NCBI RefSeq assembly: GCF_042658685.1
Contig: NZ_JBHSQY010000002.1
Direction: 5' to 3' (one strand)
DNA length: 64,000 bases
Source: Macrococcoides bohemicum
Lineage (GTDB): Bacteria; Bacillota; Bacilli; Staphylococcales; Staphylococcaceae
Shown piece after piece: positions 50,618 to 57,493 of this stretch. The first letter of the stretch is position 1, and each line of letters begins with the position of its first letter. A program made the position numbers and the translations under genes. The notes beneath the pieces are model-generated. The model worked only from the letters and a program-made list of their open reading frames with translations. It ran no database searches and was not told where the DNA came from.

Positions 50618-51079
50618 ATGCCAAAAGGTGACGGAAAGACATTAGCACAAAATAGAAAAGCAAGTCATGATTATACGATTGAAGAAACGTTTGAAGCGGG
50701 AATTGTGTTACAAGGGACAGAAATTAAATCGATAAGACGAGGCAGTGCGAACTTAAAAGATTCATACGCAAGAGTGTATAATGGTGAAATGTATGTGTAT
50801 AATATGCATATCGCCCCATACGAAGAAGGAAACCGATTTAATCATGATCCACTGAGAACACGTAAACTATTGATGAAACGTAAACAAATCGATAAATTAT
50901 ATGGACAGACACGTGAGCAGGGTTATGCGTTAGTGCCGCTTAAGTTATATATTAAGAATGGTTACTGTAAGATGCTTGTTGGACTTGCTAAAGGTAAGAA
51001 AGACTATGATAAGCGACATGCATTGAAAGCAAAAGAAGCGAAACGTGAAATGGACCGTGCGATGAAAGAGAAATATTAA
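50618..51079 (+). CDS. smpB: SsrA-binding protein SmpB
   Basis: 153 residues. LAQNRKASHDYTIEETFEAG near residue 8, GIVLQGTEIKSIRRGSANLK near 27, NMHIAPYEEGNRFNHDP near 65 and RTRKLLMKRKQIDKL near 83 are the SmpB oligonucleotide-binding barrel; the C-terminal tail ending KREMDRAMKEKY enters the mRNA channel. It delivers tmRNA to stalled ribosomes. The start at 50618 follows AGAGGTGAAG. The gene for its RNA partner lies 137 bases downstream on the other strand. Confidence 0.97.
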   Translation: MPKGDGKTLAQNRKASHDYTIEETFEAGIVLQGTEIKSIRRGSANLKDSYARVYNGEMYVYNMHIAPYEEGNRFNHDPLRTRKLLMKRKQIDKLYGQTREQGYALVPLKLYIKNGYCKMLVGLAKGKKDYDKRHALKAKEAKREMDRAMKEKY

Positions 51080-51105
51080 CTACCGGAGCGCTTCGGTAGT
51101 TTTTG
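51078..51105 (+). terminator. Terminator of the est-rnr-smpB operon
   Basis: Stem AACTACCG / CGGTAGTT extended by GAGC-GCTT, followed by TTTTTGTTG. Confidence 0.85.
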
Positions 51106-51173
51106 TTGTGCAAGTAATAAATATTTTACACTGCAAAGAATTAAGGAAGTAATCAAGTTCTATTTAATATATA

Positions 51174-51206
51174 AAAAGCTTATACCCATTTAAGGTATAA
51201 GCTTTT
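51174..51206 (-). terminator. Terminator of ssrA
   Basis: Perfect 13-base arms AAAAGCTTATACC / GGTATAAGCTTTT, 7-base loop, read on the minus strand with TTTTTATAT following. It lies ten bases after the mature tmRNA 3' end. Confidence 0.88.
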
Positions 51207-51215
51207 CTTTATGTA

Positions 51216-51571
51216 TGGAGACGGCGGGAGTCGAACCCGCGTCCAAAGATCCTGCAATTGATACTTCTACGTGTGTAGTCCTGTTATTGAATTTCACGAT
51301 ACATCTGAAAACGGACATCCGAATGTATCGCTAGCCCGATTAATCTCTTACGAACAGACTCCAGGCGGAAGTGTTCGTCGTATCCTACTTAAAGTTGAAC
51401 CTCTACATCAGGCACATAGGCGATGCTTGAGAGAGGTGCAGAGTGCTATTAGGCAGCTACTGCGAAATTGTTTGTTTTGCCAGTTATTATAACTGTTGTG
51501 TTGATAACGAAGACAACCCTCCGACACGCTATACCAACCCAAGTGACCCCTGTCGAATCCGTAACGCCCCC
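51216..51571 (-). ncRNA. ssrA: Transfer-messenger RNA (tmRNA)
   Basis: 356 nucleotides, minus strand. The 5' end GGGGGCGTTACGGATTCGAC (from 51571) and the 3' end with T-arm GGTTCGACTCCCGCC..CTCCA (to 51216) form the tRNA-like domain, and CCA is encoded. The tag reading frame GGC AAA ACA AAC AAT TTC GCA GTA GCT GCC TAA (51481-51449) gives GKTNNFAVAA, ending in the AVAA degron recognised by Clp proteases. It rescues stalled ribosomes with SmpB. It is convergent with smpB, whereas Bacillus and staphylococci carry both on one strand as I recall. Open frames seen within this region are not genes. Confidence 0.97.
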
Positions 51572-51626
51572 GAGATAGTATGAATGAAATAACTAGCATA
51601 TTTAAATATAACAAATTGAAACACAT

Positions 51627-51680
51627 ATATCAATAATAAAGCATAATACCTTATAGGGCACTATGCTTTATTATTGATAT
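51627..51680. repeat. Perfect 19-bp inverted repeat upstream of ssrA
   Basis: ATATCAATAATAAAGCATA (51627-51645) and its exact complement (51662-51680) flank a 16-base loop. The right arm overlaps the last codons of the 86-residue gene. No T-tract follows, though the stem is long; it may end that gene's transcript or insulate the ssrA promoter. Confidence 0.85.
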
Positions 51681-51921
51681 GAATGGTCTTCTCATTTTCA
51701 TCAATCGTTACGATAATCTGATTATTATTGTTCATATTTTTAAAAGTGATATTATCTTCACTATCTTTAGTGAATTCGATAACGTCCATTATGCTATGGC
51801 TTTTGTATATGGGTTTTGTAATAGCGATATAGTCTTCGTTTTCTACTAAACGAATGGCTATCTTCGTATGGTTATCTATTTTCCATCCTGGTAAGGTTTT
51901 TAAATCAAATAGTGTTTTCAT
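51661..51921 (-). CDS. Small protein of unknown function
   Basis: 86 residues, soluble, no signal peptide. MKTLFDLKTLPGWKIDNHTK, IAIRLVENEDYIAITKPIYK and a C-terminal beta-rich, Asn-rich part (FKNMNNNNQIIVTIDENEKT) look like a small beta domain. I do not recognise it. GGAGGA lies eight bases before the ATG at 51921, a good sign of translation; the open frame continues upstream to 51957 without such a site. Its stop codon lies inside the 19-bp inverted repeat, and ssrA follows on the same strand. Confidence 0.6.
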   Translation of the reverse strand: MKTLFDLKTLPGWKIDNHTKIAIRLVENEDYIAITKPIYKSHSIMDVIEFTKDSEDNITFKNMNNNNQIIVTIDENEKTIHINNKA

Positions 51922-52010
51922 TATTATCCTCCATATATTATTCACTGTGCTTTCCAAATTAAATTCTTGTGGACTTATAATATGGGTATAATTGATACAA
52001 TTTATTAATC

Positions 52011-52077
52011 AAGTAAGGTAAAATAGAATTAAGAGATTGTTCAATAATTAACAGCACTTATCTATTTTACCATACTT
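52011..52077. repeat. Imperfect 16-bp inverted repeat upstream of aroD
   Basis: AAGTAAGGTAAAATAG (52011-52026) pairs with CTATTTTACCATACTT (52062-52077) with one mismatch and a 35-base interval. It fills most of the 194-base gap between the 86-residue gene and aroD. Confidence 0.6.
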
Positions 52078-52115
52078 TCACTTTAATTATTGGATGAATA
52101 AAAGGAGGACTTATT

Positions 52116-52844
52116 TTGACAGAGCAGAGTAGTGCAATTCCAAAGGTAATATTGACGTTATCAGATGTACAAAACACAGATAAAAAATTGATTAATGAAG
52201 CGGTCGAATATATTGATTATTTCGATGTCGTTGAATATCGTGCTGACTTAGCGCAAGGTTCAATTGAATTTTATGAATCTGAGATTGCGTTTATAAAGGA
52301 TAAATTTCCATCAAAACAAATTTTATTTACATATCGCACAGAAGATATGAATAACAAGACAAAAATAACGATGGATGCTTATTTTGAACTTATTAAAGAA
52401 GTTATAGAGAAAAAGTTATGTGATATTATCGATTTAGAATTAATGATATATGAAGACTATATGGATAAATTATTGGTATTGGCACGTGCGAATAATATTT
52501 TAGTGTTAATTAGTCACCATGAATATGAATTCACTCCACGTATTAAAGATATGCTCGCGATTTATAATCGCATGAGTAAACTAGATGCAGATTACTGTAA
52601 GCTAGCGGTTAAACCGAATGATGGTAAAGATGTGCTTAACTTAATGTCAGCAGTTTATGAAACAAAACAAAACTGTAATTTAAATATCATCGGTATAGCA
52701 ATGGGAGAAATCGGAAAGATTACACGAGTGGCTTGTGGGATATTTGGATCATCTATGACCTTTGGCTATGTTGGCAATCCTGTTGCACCAGGTCAAATTC
52801 ATATTAAAGATATACATGATCAGATTGTGCTTTATAAATCATAA
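52116..52844 (+). CDS. aroD: 3-dehydroquinate dehydratase, type I
   Basis: 242 residues, class-I Schiff-base enzyme of the shikimate pathway, turning 3-dehydroquinate into 3-dehydroshikimate. VVEYRADLA near residue 45 holds the conserved Glu and Arg, LISHHEYEFTPRIKDM near 129 the catalytic His pair, YCKLAVKPNDGKDVLNLM near 158 the Schiff-base Lys, and GIFGSSMTFGYVGNPVAPGQ near 208 the C-terminal substrate loop. The start is TTG at 52116, eight bases after AGGAGG. It lies alone, away from other aro genes. Confidence 0.95.
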   Translation: MTEQSSAIPKVILTLSDVQNTDKKLINEAVEYIDYFDVVEYRADLAQGSIEFYESEIAFIKDKFPSKQILFTYRTEDMNNKTKITMDAYFELIKEVIEKKLCDIIDLELMIYEDYMDKLLVLARANNILVLISHHEYEFTPRIKDMLAIYNRMSKLDADYCKLAVKPNDGKDVLNLMSAVYETKQNCNLNIIGIAMGEIGKITRVACGIFGSSMTFGYVGNPVAPGQIHIKDIHDQIVLYKS

Positions 52845-52873
52845 TTTACAAATTAATGATACTTCTTTATAAT

Positions 52874-52888
52874 TGATAATGGTTATCA
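52874..52888 (+). promoter_or_regulatory. Candidate Fur box of the nitroreductase gene
   Basis: TGATAAT-G-GTTATCA matches the Fur 7-1-7 consensus TGATAATNATTATCA with one mismatch, inside the longer palindrome AATTGATAA..TTATCAATT. It is 20 bases before the start codon. Confidence 0.65.
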
Positions 52889-52908
52889 ATTATGAGGAGG
52901 TATTTTTT

Positions 52909-53442
52909 ATGGAATTAAAAGATGCTATAAAAAATAGAAGAAGTATTAAACAGTATGTTGATACGATTGTTGAAGATAGTGCTGTAGAACGTGCGATTGA
53001 ATTAGCGACATTTGCACCTAATCACGGTATGCGTGAACCATGGCGCATTGTGTGGGTTAAAAAGGAAAGATTAGAAAACTATGCACAGACGTTTGCTGAC
53101 GTTGCATTTAAGAATAATGCTGAGAAAAAAATTCAGCATGTAGATAAAACAAAAATACTTGCTGGTATATTGTTAATTGTTGGTCCACGTGATCGACGTC
53201 AAAAAGAAAATTTAGAAGATGTTCTTGCGATTGGCGGTTTTATGCAGACACTTTCATTAGCTTTATATGAAGAAAAGATAGGCAGCTGTATTAAAACACA
53301 ACCTCCTTTACTACACCCAGAGTTATCAAAACATCTAGGTTGTGAGGCCGATGAAATGATTTATGGAGCGGTTTATTTAACAGCACAAACGGAAGCAGAA
53401 TATAAGACAAGAAAGAATACTAACTTAATTTCTACATACTAA
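52909..53442 (+). CDS. Nitroreductase-family flavoprotein
   Basis: 177 residues. KDAIKNRRSIKQYVDTIVED near residue 4 and FAPNHGMREPWRIVWV near 35 bind FMN; AIGGFMQTLSLALYEEKIGS near 105 and the C-terminal TRKNTNLISTY fit the family. It should reduce nitro compounds, quinones or flavin with NAD(P)H; the physiological substrate is unknown. GAGGAGG precedes the ATG at 52909 and a Fur-like palindrome lies just upstream, so expression probably responds to iron. Confidence 0.85.
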   Translation: MELKDAIKNRRSIKQYVDTIVEDSAVERAIELATFAPNHGMREPWRIVWVKKERLENYAQTFADVAFKNNAEKKIQHVDKTKILAGILLIVGPRDRRQKENLEDVLAIGGFMQTLSLALYEEKIGSCIKTQPPLLHPELSKHLGCEADEMIYGAVYLTAQTEAEYKTRKNTNLISTY

Positions 53443-53476
53443 AAAAACCATCCATTTTATCAATGGATGGTTTTTT
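53442..53476. terminator. Bidirectional terminator between the nitroreductase and thioredoxin genes
   Basis: Perfect 15-base arms AAAAAACCATCCATT / AATGGATGGTTTTTT with a 5-base loop between convergent genes. Confidence 0.93.
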
Positions 53477-53488
53477 AAATTTAAAGTT

Positions 53489-53809
53489 TTATTTTAAGTT
53501 TTCAGCTAAAAATGCTTTAACTAATTCAGGCGTTTTTGCGTTAGCAGAATGAAGATGTGCTAATTTTTCACCTTTTTCAAAGATAAGGATACTTGGGATA
53601 CCCATCACTTCATTCTCATCAGCAGCTTCAGGTACTTGGTCACGGTTGATTTTATACCATGTATAGTCATTGTATTCATCTACAATAGGATCAATCCAGA
53701 AATCCATACGTGTACAATCGGGACACCAATCTGCAAAGAATTTTACGATTACTTTCTCATCTTGATTTATAATTTCTTTAAATTCTTCATATTGACTTAT
53801 TGTTCTCAT
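53489..53809 (-). CDS. Thioredoxin-family protein
   Basis: 106 residues. KVIVKFFADWCPDCTRMDFW near residue 19 carries the CPDC active site, unlike the CGPC of classical thioredoxin, and GIPSILIFEKGEKLAHLHSA near 69 the cis-Pro loop. The Pro-Asp pair changes redox potential, so it may serve a specific partner rather than general reduction. No signal peptide, so cytoplasmic. It faces the nitroreductase and is divergent from the ArsC/Spx-like gene. Confidence 0.85.
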   Translation of the reverse strand: MRTISQYEEFKEIINQDEKVIVKFFADWCPDCTRMDFWIDPIVDEYNDYTWYKINRDQVPEAADENEVMGIPSILIFEKGEKLAHLHSANAKTPELVKAFLAENLK

Positions 53810-53952
53810 AATTATTCCCTCACATTGTTTTATATAATTTATTTATATGATAATTATATACCTTTTTAATAAATTATTAAACGATAAGGATTGCAGTTGT
53901 AACCTTTAATAATAATTGTTAATATTAGGTTAAATTAAGAAGGAGGCCTATG

Positions 53953-54306
53953 ATGATAAAATTTTATCAGTTACCAAATTGTAGTACATGTAGAAAGGCA
54001 GCAAAATATTTAGAAACACATGGCGTTAGTTTTGAACCTATCCATATCGTTGAACTTACTCCCACTGCTGCTGAATTTAGAGCGATTGTAGAGCAGACAA
54101 ATGTCGATATTGATGCGCTGTTTAATAAACAGGGTGCTAAATTTAAAGCATTAAACCTTAAAGAAACATTAAGCGAAAAGTCAGATGATGAAAAGTTTGA
54201 ATTACTTGCTTCAGATGGTATGTTAGTTAAAAGACCGTTAGCTGTTAATGGCAATAAAATTACTTTAGGCTTTAAAGAAAAAGAATATAGCGATATGTGG
54301 TTATAA
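53953..54306 (+). CDS. ArsC/Spx-family protein
   Basis: 117 residues. IKFYQLPNCSTCRKAAKYLE at the N-terminus has the CxxC motif (CSTC) shared by Spx/MgsR regulators and the YffB-type ArsC group; TPTAAEFRAIVEQTNVDIDA near 37, LFNKQGAKFKAL near 57 and MLVKRPLAVNGNKITLGFKE near 87 are typical of the latter. Whether it reduces arsenate, acts on bacillithiol mixed disulfides or binds RNA polymerase cannot be told. AGGAGG lies six bases before the ATG at 53953; an ATG three bases earlier is less well spaced. Confidence 0.8.
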   Translation: MIKFYQLPNCSTCRKAAKYLETHGVSFEPIHIVELTPTAAEFRAIVEQTNVDIDALFNKQGAKFKALNLKETLSEKSDDEKFELLASDGMLVKRPLAVNGNKITLGFKEKEYSDMWL

Positions 54307-54378
54307 AAATGATTGAATAAACGCTTACAATGTGTCATTATAATAGTGACAGTACTTTAATCAAACGGAGGGTTTATA

Positions 54379-54747
54379 ATGTCAAACTTAAAATTTTCAA
54401 AAGATCATGAATGGGTAAAATCAGAAGATAATGTTAAGACAATCGGTATTACAGATTTCGCACAATCTGAATTAGGGGATATTGTATTCGTTGAATTACC
54501 AGAAGTTGGAGATGAAATCGAAGTTGATGCTCCTTTTGGTAGCGTTGAGTCAGTAAAAACTGTATCTGAATTATATGCTCCTATCTCAGGCAAAGTTATT
54601 GAAGTTAACTCTGAATTAGAAGATTCACCTGAATTAGTAAACGAATCAGCAATGGATCAAGCATGGATGATTAAAGTAGAAGCAGATGACACTGGACTTG
54701 AAGAATTAATGGATCAAGCACAATATGATGAAATGATTAACGCATAA
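54379..54747 (+). CDS. gcvH: Glycine cleavage system H protein
   Basis: 122 residues. KFSKDHEWVKSEDNVKTIGI at the start, ELGDIVFVELPEVGDEIEVD near 36, and the lipoylation site GSVESVKTVSELYAPISGKV near 57 (Lys in SVKTVS) are typical. GcvH carries lipoyl groups in glycine cleavage and, in Bacilli, passes octanoyl or lipoyl chains to the E2 subunits of dehydrogenases. No gcvP or gcvT genes are in this window, so the lipoyl-relay role may dominate. ACGGAGGG precedes the ATG; a terminator follows. Confidence 0.96.
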   Translation: MSNLKFSKDHEWVKSEDNVKTIGITDFAQSELGDIVFVELPEVGDEIEVDAPFGSVESVKTVSELYAPISGKVIEVNSELEDSPELVNESAMDQAWMIKVEADDTGLEELMDQAQYDEMINA

Positions 54748-54758
54748 ATGGTATAATC

Positions 54759-54791
54759 TCCTTGATAATAATTTATCAAGGAATTTTTTTT
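54759..54791 (+). terminator. Terminator of gcvH
   Basis: Perfect 10-base arms TCCTTGATAA / TTATCAAGGA with a 4-base loop and eight T. Confidence 0.9.
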
Positions 54792-54840
54792 ATTATCAAA
54801 TTGCTAAAACTAAATACAATATGATAAAAAGGTGATGGAC

Positions 54841-55230
54841 ATGTCTGTAATTACTAAAGTTATCGTTGTAGAAGGAAAGCGTGACAAACTAAGATTACAA
54901 GAAGTATTAATGGAACCTGTACATATTATATGCACCAATGGCACGATGGGTATCGGAAAACTGGATGATATGATTGAAGATTTGTATCATCATAAAGTTT
55001 ATATTATGACCGATAGCGATAAAGCTGGACGTAAAATTAGATCTTGGTTTAAACGCCATTTGAGTGAAAGTAATCATATTCATATTGATCCGAAATACGG
55101 TGAGGTGGGTAATTGCCCACTAGATTATTTAGCAAGAACGATGATGAAACATCAGTTTGATGTAAAACAACAATTTGTCTGGAAAGGTAAGCCCGCGCAA
55201 TATGAACTTAAATCAGCTTTTGCAATTTGA
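54841..55230 (+). CDS. Small Toprim-domain protein
   Basis: 129 residues consisting of a Toprim domain. The conserved Glu is in VIVVEGKRDKLRLQEVL near residue 8 and the DxD motif in YIMTDSDKAGRKIRSWF near 56; NCPLDYLARTM near 94 resembles the tail of RNase M5-like proteins. Toprim domains bind Mg for nucleic-acid cleavage or joining, as in RNase M5, OLD nucleases, primases and topoisomerases. Length is close to the catalytic half of RNase M5 without its C-terminal part. Function not known. The following thioredoxin gene overlaps it by 29 bases. AAGGTG at 54829-54834 sets the start. Confidence 0.75.
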   Translation: MSVITKVIVVEGKRDKLRLQEVLMEPVHIICTNGTMGIGKLDDMIEDLYHHKVYIMTDSDKAGRKIRSWFKRHLSESNHIHIDPKYGEVGNCPLDYLARTMMKHQFDVKQQFVWKGKPAQYELKSAFAI

Positions 55231-55513
55231 AATTTCAGATCAACCATTTATTCTATTTGGATATACTCCGTTTTGTGGTACATGTAAGCTTGCAGAAAAG
55301 ATGTTAGATATTACTGCTGCATCTCTAAACATACCAGTTACAAAAATTGATTTAAATTACTATGAAAATTTAAGTCAGTATTACGAAATTAAAAGTGTGC
55401 CGGTATTGTTGTTTATACGTAACGGCATGGTAGAAAATATATCTTATCAATTTGAGTCCGTAACAACTTTATATGAAAATTTAAATTTAATGTTGACGAA
55501 TACTTCAAATTGA
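55202..55513 (+). CDS. Thioredoxin-family protein overlapping the Toprim gene
   Basis: 103 residues. QPFILFGYTPFCGTCKLAEK near residue 13 gives a CGTC active site and YYEIKSVPVLLFIRNGMVEN near 62 the cis-Pro loop. No signal peptide. The ATG at 55202 lies within the last 29 bases of the Toprim gene, so it is probably translated by coupling; the nearest purine-rich site (GGAAAGG) is about 13 bases away. Start codon choice is therefore less certain than for its neighbours. The methionine-operon promoter begins inside its 3' end. Confidence 0.8.
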   Translation: MNLNQLLQFEISDQPFILFGYTPFCGTCKLAEKMLDITAASLNIPVTKIDLNYYENLSQYYEIKSVPVLLFIRNGMVENISYQFESVTTLYENLNLMLTNTSN

Positions 55514-55521
55514 CTTAAGAT
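55493..55521 (+). promoter_or_regulatory. Candidate promoter of the metNIQ operon
   Basis: TTGACG (55493-55498) and TAAGAT (55516-55521) with a 17-base spacer, about 30 bases above the SAM riboswitch. The -35 overlaps the end of the thioredoxin gene. Confidence 0.5.
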
Positions 55522-55552
55522 AAAGAACATATTCATAAAACAACTAAATAAA

Positions 55553-55714
55553 CTCTTATCTAGAGTGGTGGAGGGATGTGCCCTATGAAACCCGGCAACC
55601 GTCAATAATGACATGGTGCCAATTCACATAAAGTTATATTAACTTTAGAAGATGAGAGAGTCGAAAATAGATAATTATCGTCTTTCTTATGTCCACATAG
55701 GAGAGACGTTTTTT
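55553..55714 (+). ncRNA. SAM-I (S-box) riboswitch with terminator
   Basis: The aptamer runs from CTCTTATC (55553) to GATGAGAG (55651-55658), which pair as P1. The conserved core AGAGTGGTGGAGGGA, CCCTATGAAACCCGGCAACC and TGGTGCCAATTC is present. The expression platform is a terminator, CGTCTTTCTTATG / CATAGGAGAGACG with six T (55679-55714). Its 5' arm can instead pair with the P1 3' strand and following bases (55651-55663), giving an antiterminator when SAM is low. It controls metNIQ. Confidence 0.96.
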
Positions 55715-55730
55715 CGTTAGGAGGCCAAAT

Positions 55731-56756
55731 TTGATTACATTAAATAATGTTGTAAAGACATTTACAACAAAAAAAGGAAATATACAAGCTGTCGATAACG
55801 TAAATCTTGAAATTCAAAGCGGTGAGATTTACGGTATTATTGGTTTCAGTGGTGCTGGGAAAAGTACATTAATTCGAATGTTTAACGGATTAGAATTACC
55901 TACGAGTGGTGACGTGATTGTAAATGGCAGTACCATCAATAAGTTGTCAAAGCAGCAACTGAATAAAGAACGTCAAAAAATATCAATGATATTCCAGCAT
56001 TTTAACCTACTTTGGAGTAGAACGGTATATGATAACATTGCATTACCTCTTGAAATAGCTGGCGTTAAAAAGAGTGACATCAGTCCTAAAGTGAAATCTT
56101 TGATTAAACTTGTTGGATTAGAAGGAAGAGAAAATGCTTATCCTTCAGAATTGTCAGGTGGACAAAAACAACGTGTAGGTATCGCCCGCGCATTAAGTAA
56201 TGATCCTGACGTTTTACTCTGTGATGAAGCAACGAGTGCTTTAGATCCACAGACGACAGATGAAATACTAGAATTATTAGTCGATATCAATAAAACGTTG
56301 AACTTAACGATAATTTTAATCACTCATGAGATGGAAGTAATTCGCAAGATCTGTCATAAAGTAGCTGTAATGGAGTTAGGGAAAGTGGTCGAAGAAGGAT
56401 CAGTGATAGAAGTATTTAATAATCCAAAAACAAATATCACAAAACGTTTTGTACGTGATGATATCCAGGATAATGAAACTGAGACTTCAATCGAAGAGAT
56501 TAAACAAGCATATCCACATGGCAGTATCCTGAAATTAAAATTTGTTGGATCTTCAACTGGCCAGCCTATCGTAAGTAAAGTAATTAAGAAGTACGGCATC
56601 GAGATGAATATCTTAGCAGGGAATGTTAAACATACACAAGCAGGATCTTTCGGTAATTTAATTGTTCATGTTAAAGAAGTAAATGGATCACTTCAACCTA
56701 TCGCTGAAGAATTAAAAAGCCATGGTGTTGAGATGGAGGTAGAAAGACATGGATAA
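55731..56756 (+). CDS. metN: Methionine ABC transporter, ATP-binding protein MetN
   Basis: 341 residues. Walker A GFSGAGKSTLIRMFNG near residue 38, Q-loop region FQHFNLL, signature ELSGGQKQRVGIARALSNDP near 140, Walker B LLCDEATSALD near 162, and a C-terminal NIL domain (about 265-341) that binds methionine and inhibits transport when it is abundant. The start is TTG at 55731, seven bases after GGAGG. It overlaps metI by eight bases. It lies directly behind the SAM riboswitch, so import is raised when SAM falls. Confidence 0.97.
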   Translation: MITLNNVVKTFTTKKGNIQAVDNVNLEIQSGEIYGIIGFSGAGKSTLIRMFNGLELPTSGDVIVNGSTINKLSKQQLNKERQKISMIFQHFNLLWSRTVYDNIALPLEIAGVKKSDISPKVKSLIKLVGLEGRENAYPSELSGGQKQRVGIARALSNDPDVLLCDEATSALDPQTTDEILELLVDINKTLNLTIILITHEMEVIRKICHKVAVMELGKVVEEGSVIEVFNNPKTNITKRFVRDDIQDNETETSIEEIKQAYPHGSILKLKFVGSSTGQPIVSKVIKKYGIEMNILAGNVKHTQAGSFGNLIVHVKEVNGSLQPIAEELKSHGVEMEVERHG

Positions 56757-57441
56757 TTTTATTAAAACATTGACAGATATGTTAAGTATGAAAAATGTTG
56801 TATGGGCAGATGTATGGACTGCTACTGTTGAAACACTATCAATGACTTTTATTTCTGCAATATTCACATTTATATTTGGATTAATTATCGGCATTATTTT
56901 ATTTTTAACATCTCGAAGTAAGTCAAAAGCAGCTCGTGTATTTTATAGTGTTACTGCTTTTATCGTCAATTTATTCCGAGCAATCCCGTTTATTATCTTG
57001 ATTTTATTGCTATTCCCATTTACAAATTTAATCATGCAGACAATCAGTGGTGTAAAAGGAGCGCTACCAGCTTTAATTATCGGTGCAGCACCTTTCTACG
57101 CGCGACTTGTTGAAATTGGATTGAAAGAGATTGATAAAGGTGTAATTGAAGCTGTTGAATCAATGGGCGCAAATACATGGACATTAATTAAAAAAGTATT
57201 AATTCCTGAAAGTTTACCAGCGATTGTATCTGGTATTACAGTCACAACAATTGCACTCGTTGGTTCTACAGCAATCGCTGGCGTTATTGGTGCCGGTGGT
57301 TTAGGTAACTTAGCTTACTTAGTTGGATTCACAAGAGGACAAAATGACGTAATTTTTGTTTCTACAGTAATTATTTTAATTATTGTATTCCTCATTCAAT
57401 TCGTCGGTGACATTATTACGAAGAAAGTTGATAAACGTTAA
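56749..57441 (+). CDS. metI: Methionine ABC transporter permease MetI
   Basis: 230 residues with five membrane spans. The binding-protein-dependent permease loop is ESMGANTWTLIKKVLIPESL near residue 138, contacting MetN; WADVWTATVETLSMTFISAI near 19 and GAGGLGNLAYLVGFTRGQND near 182 are typical of MetI. GGAGG lies in the metN end, and an eight-base overlap couples translation. Confidence 0.96.
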   Translation: MDNFIKTLTDMLSMKNVVWADVWTATVETLSMTFISAIFTFIFGLIIGIILFLTSRSKSKAARVFYSVTAFIVNLFRAIPFIILILLLFPFTNLIMQTISGVKGALPALIIGAAPFYARLVEIGLKEIDKGVIEAVESMGANTWTLIKKVLIPESLPAIVSGITVTTIALVGSTAIAGVIGAGGLGNLAYLVGFTRGQNDVIFVSTVIILIIVFLIQFVGDIITKKVDKR

Positions 57442-57493
57442 TTATCCATAATGGATTTTTATAAAAATAATACAAAAAAGAGGAGCGTTAAAA

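Noticed and set aside
51271..51626. Open frames of about 70 codons on both strands inside the tmRNA region
   Set aside because: They lie within the conserved tmRNA sequence and lack ribosome binding sites.
53967..54338. 123-codon open frame antisense to the ArsC/Spx-like gene
   Set aside because: It overlaps a protein with clear family motifs over its whole length, and its own translation is low complexity.
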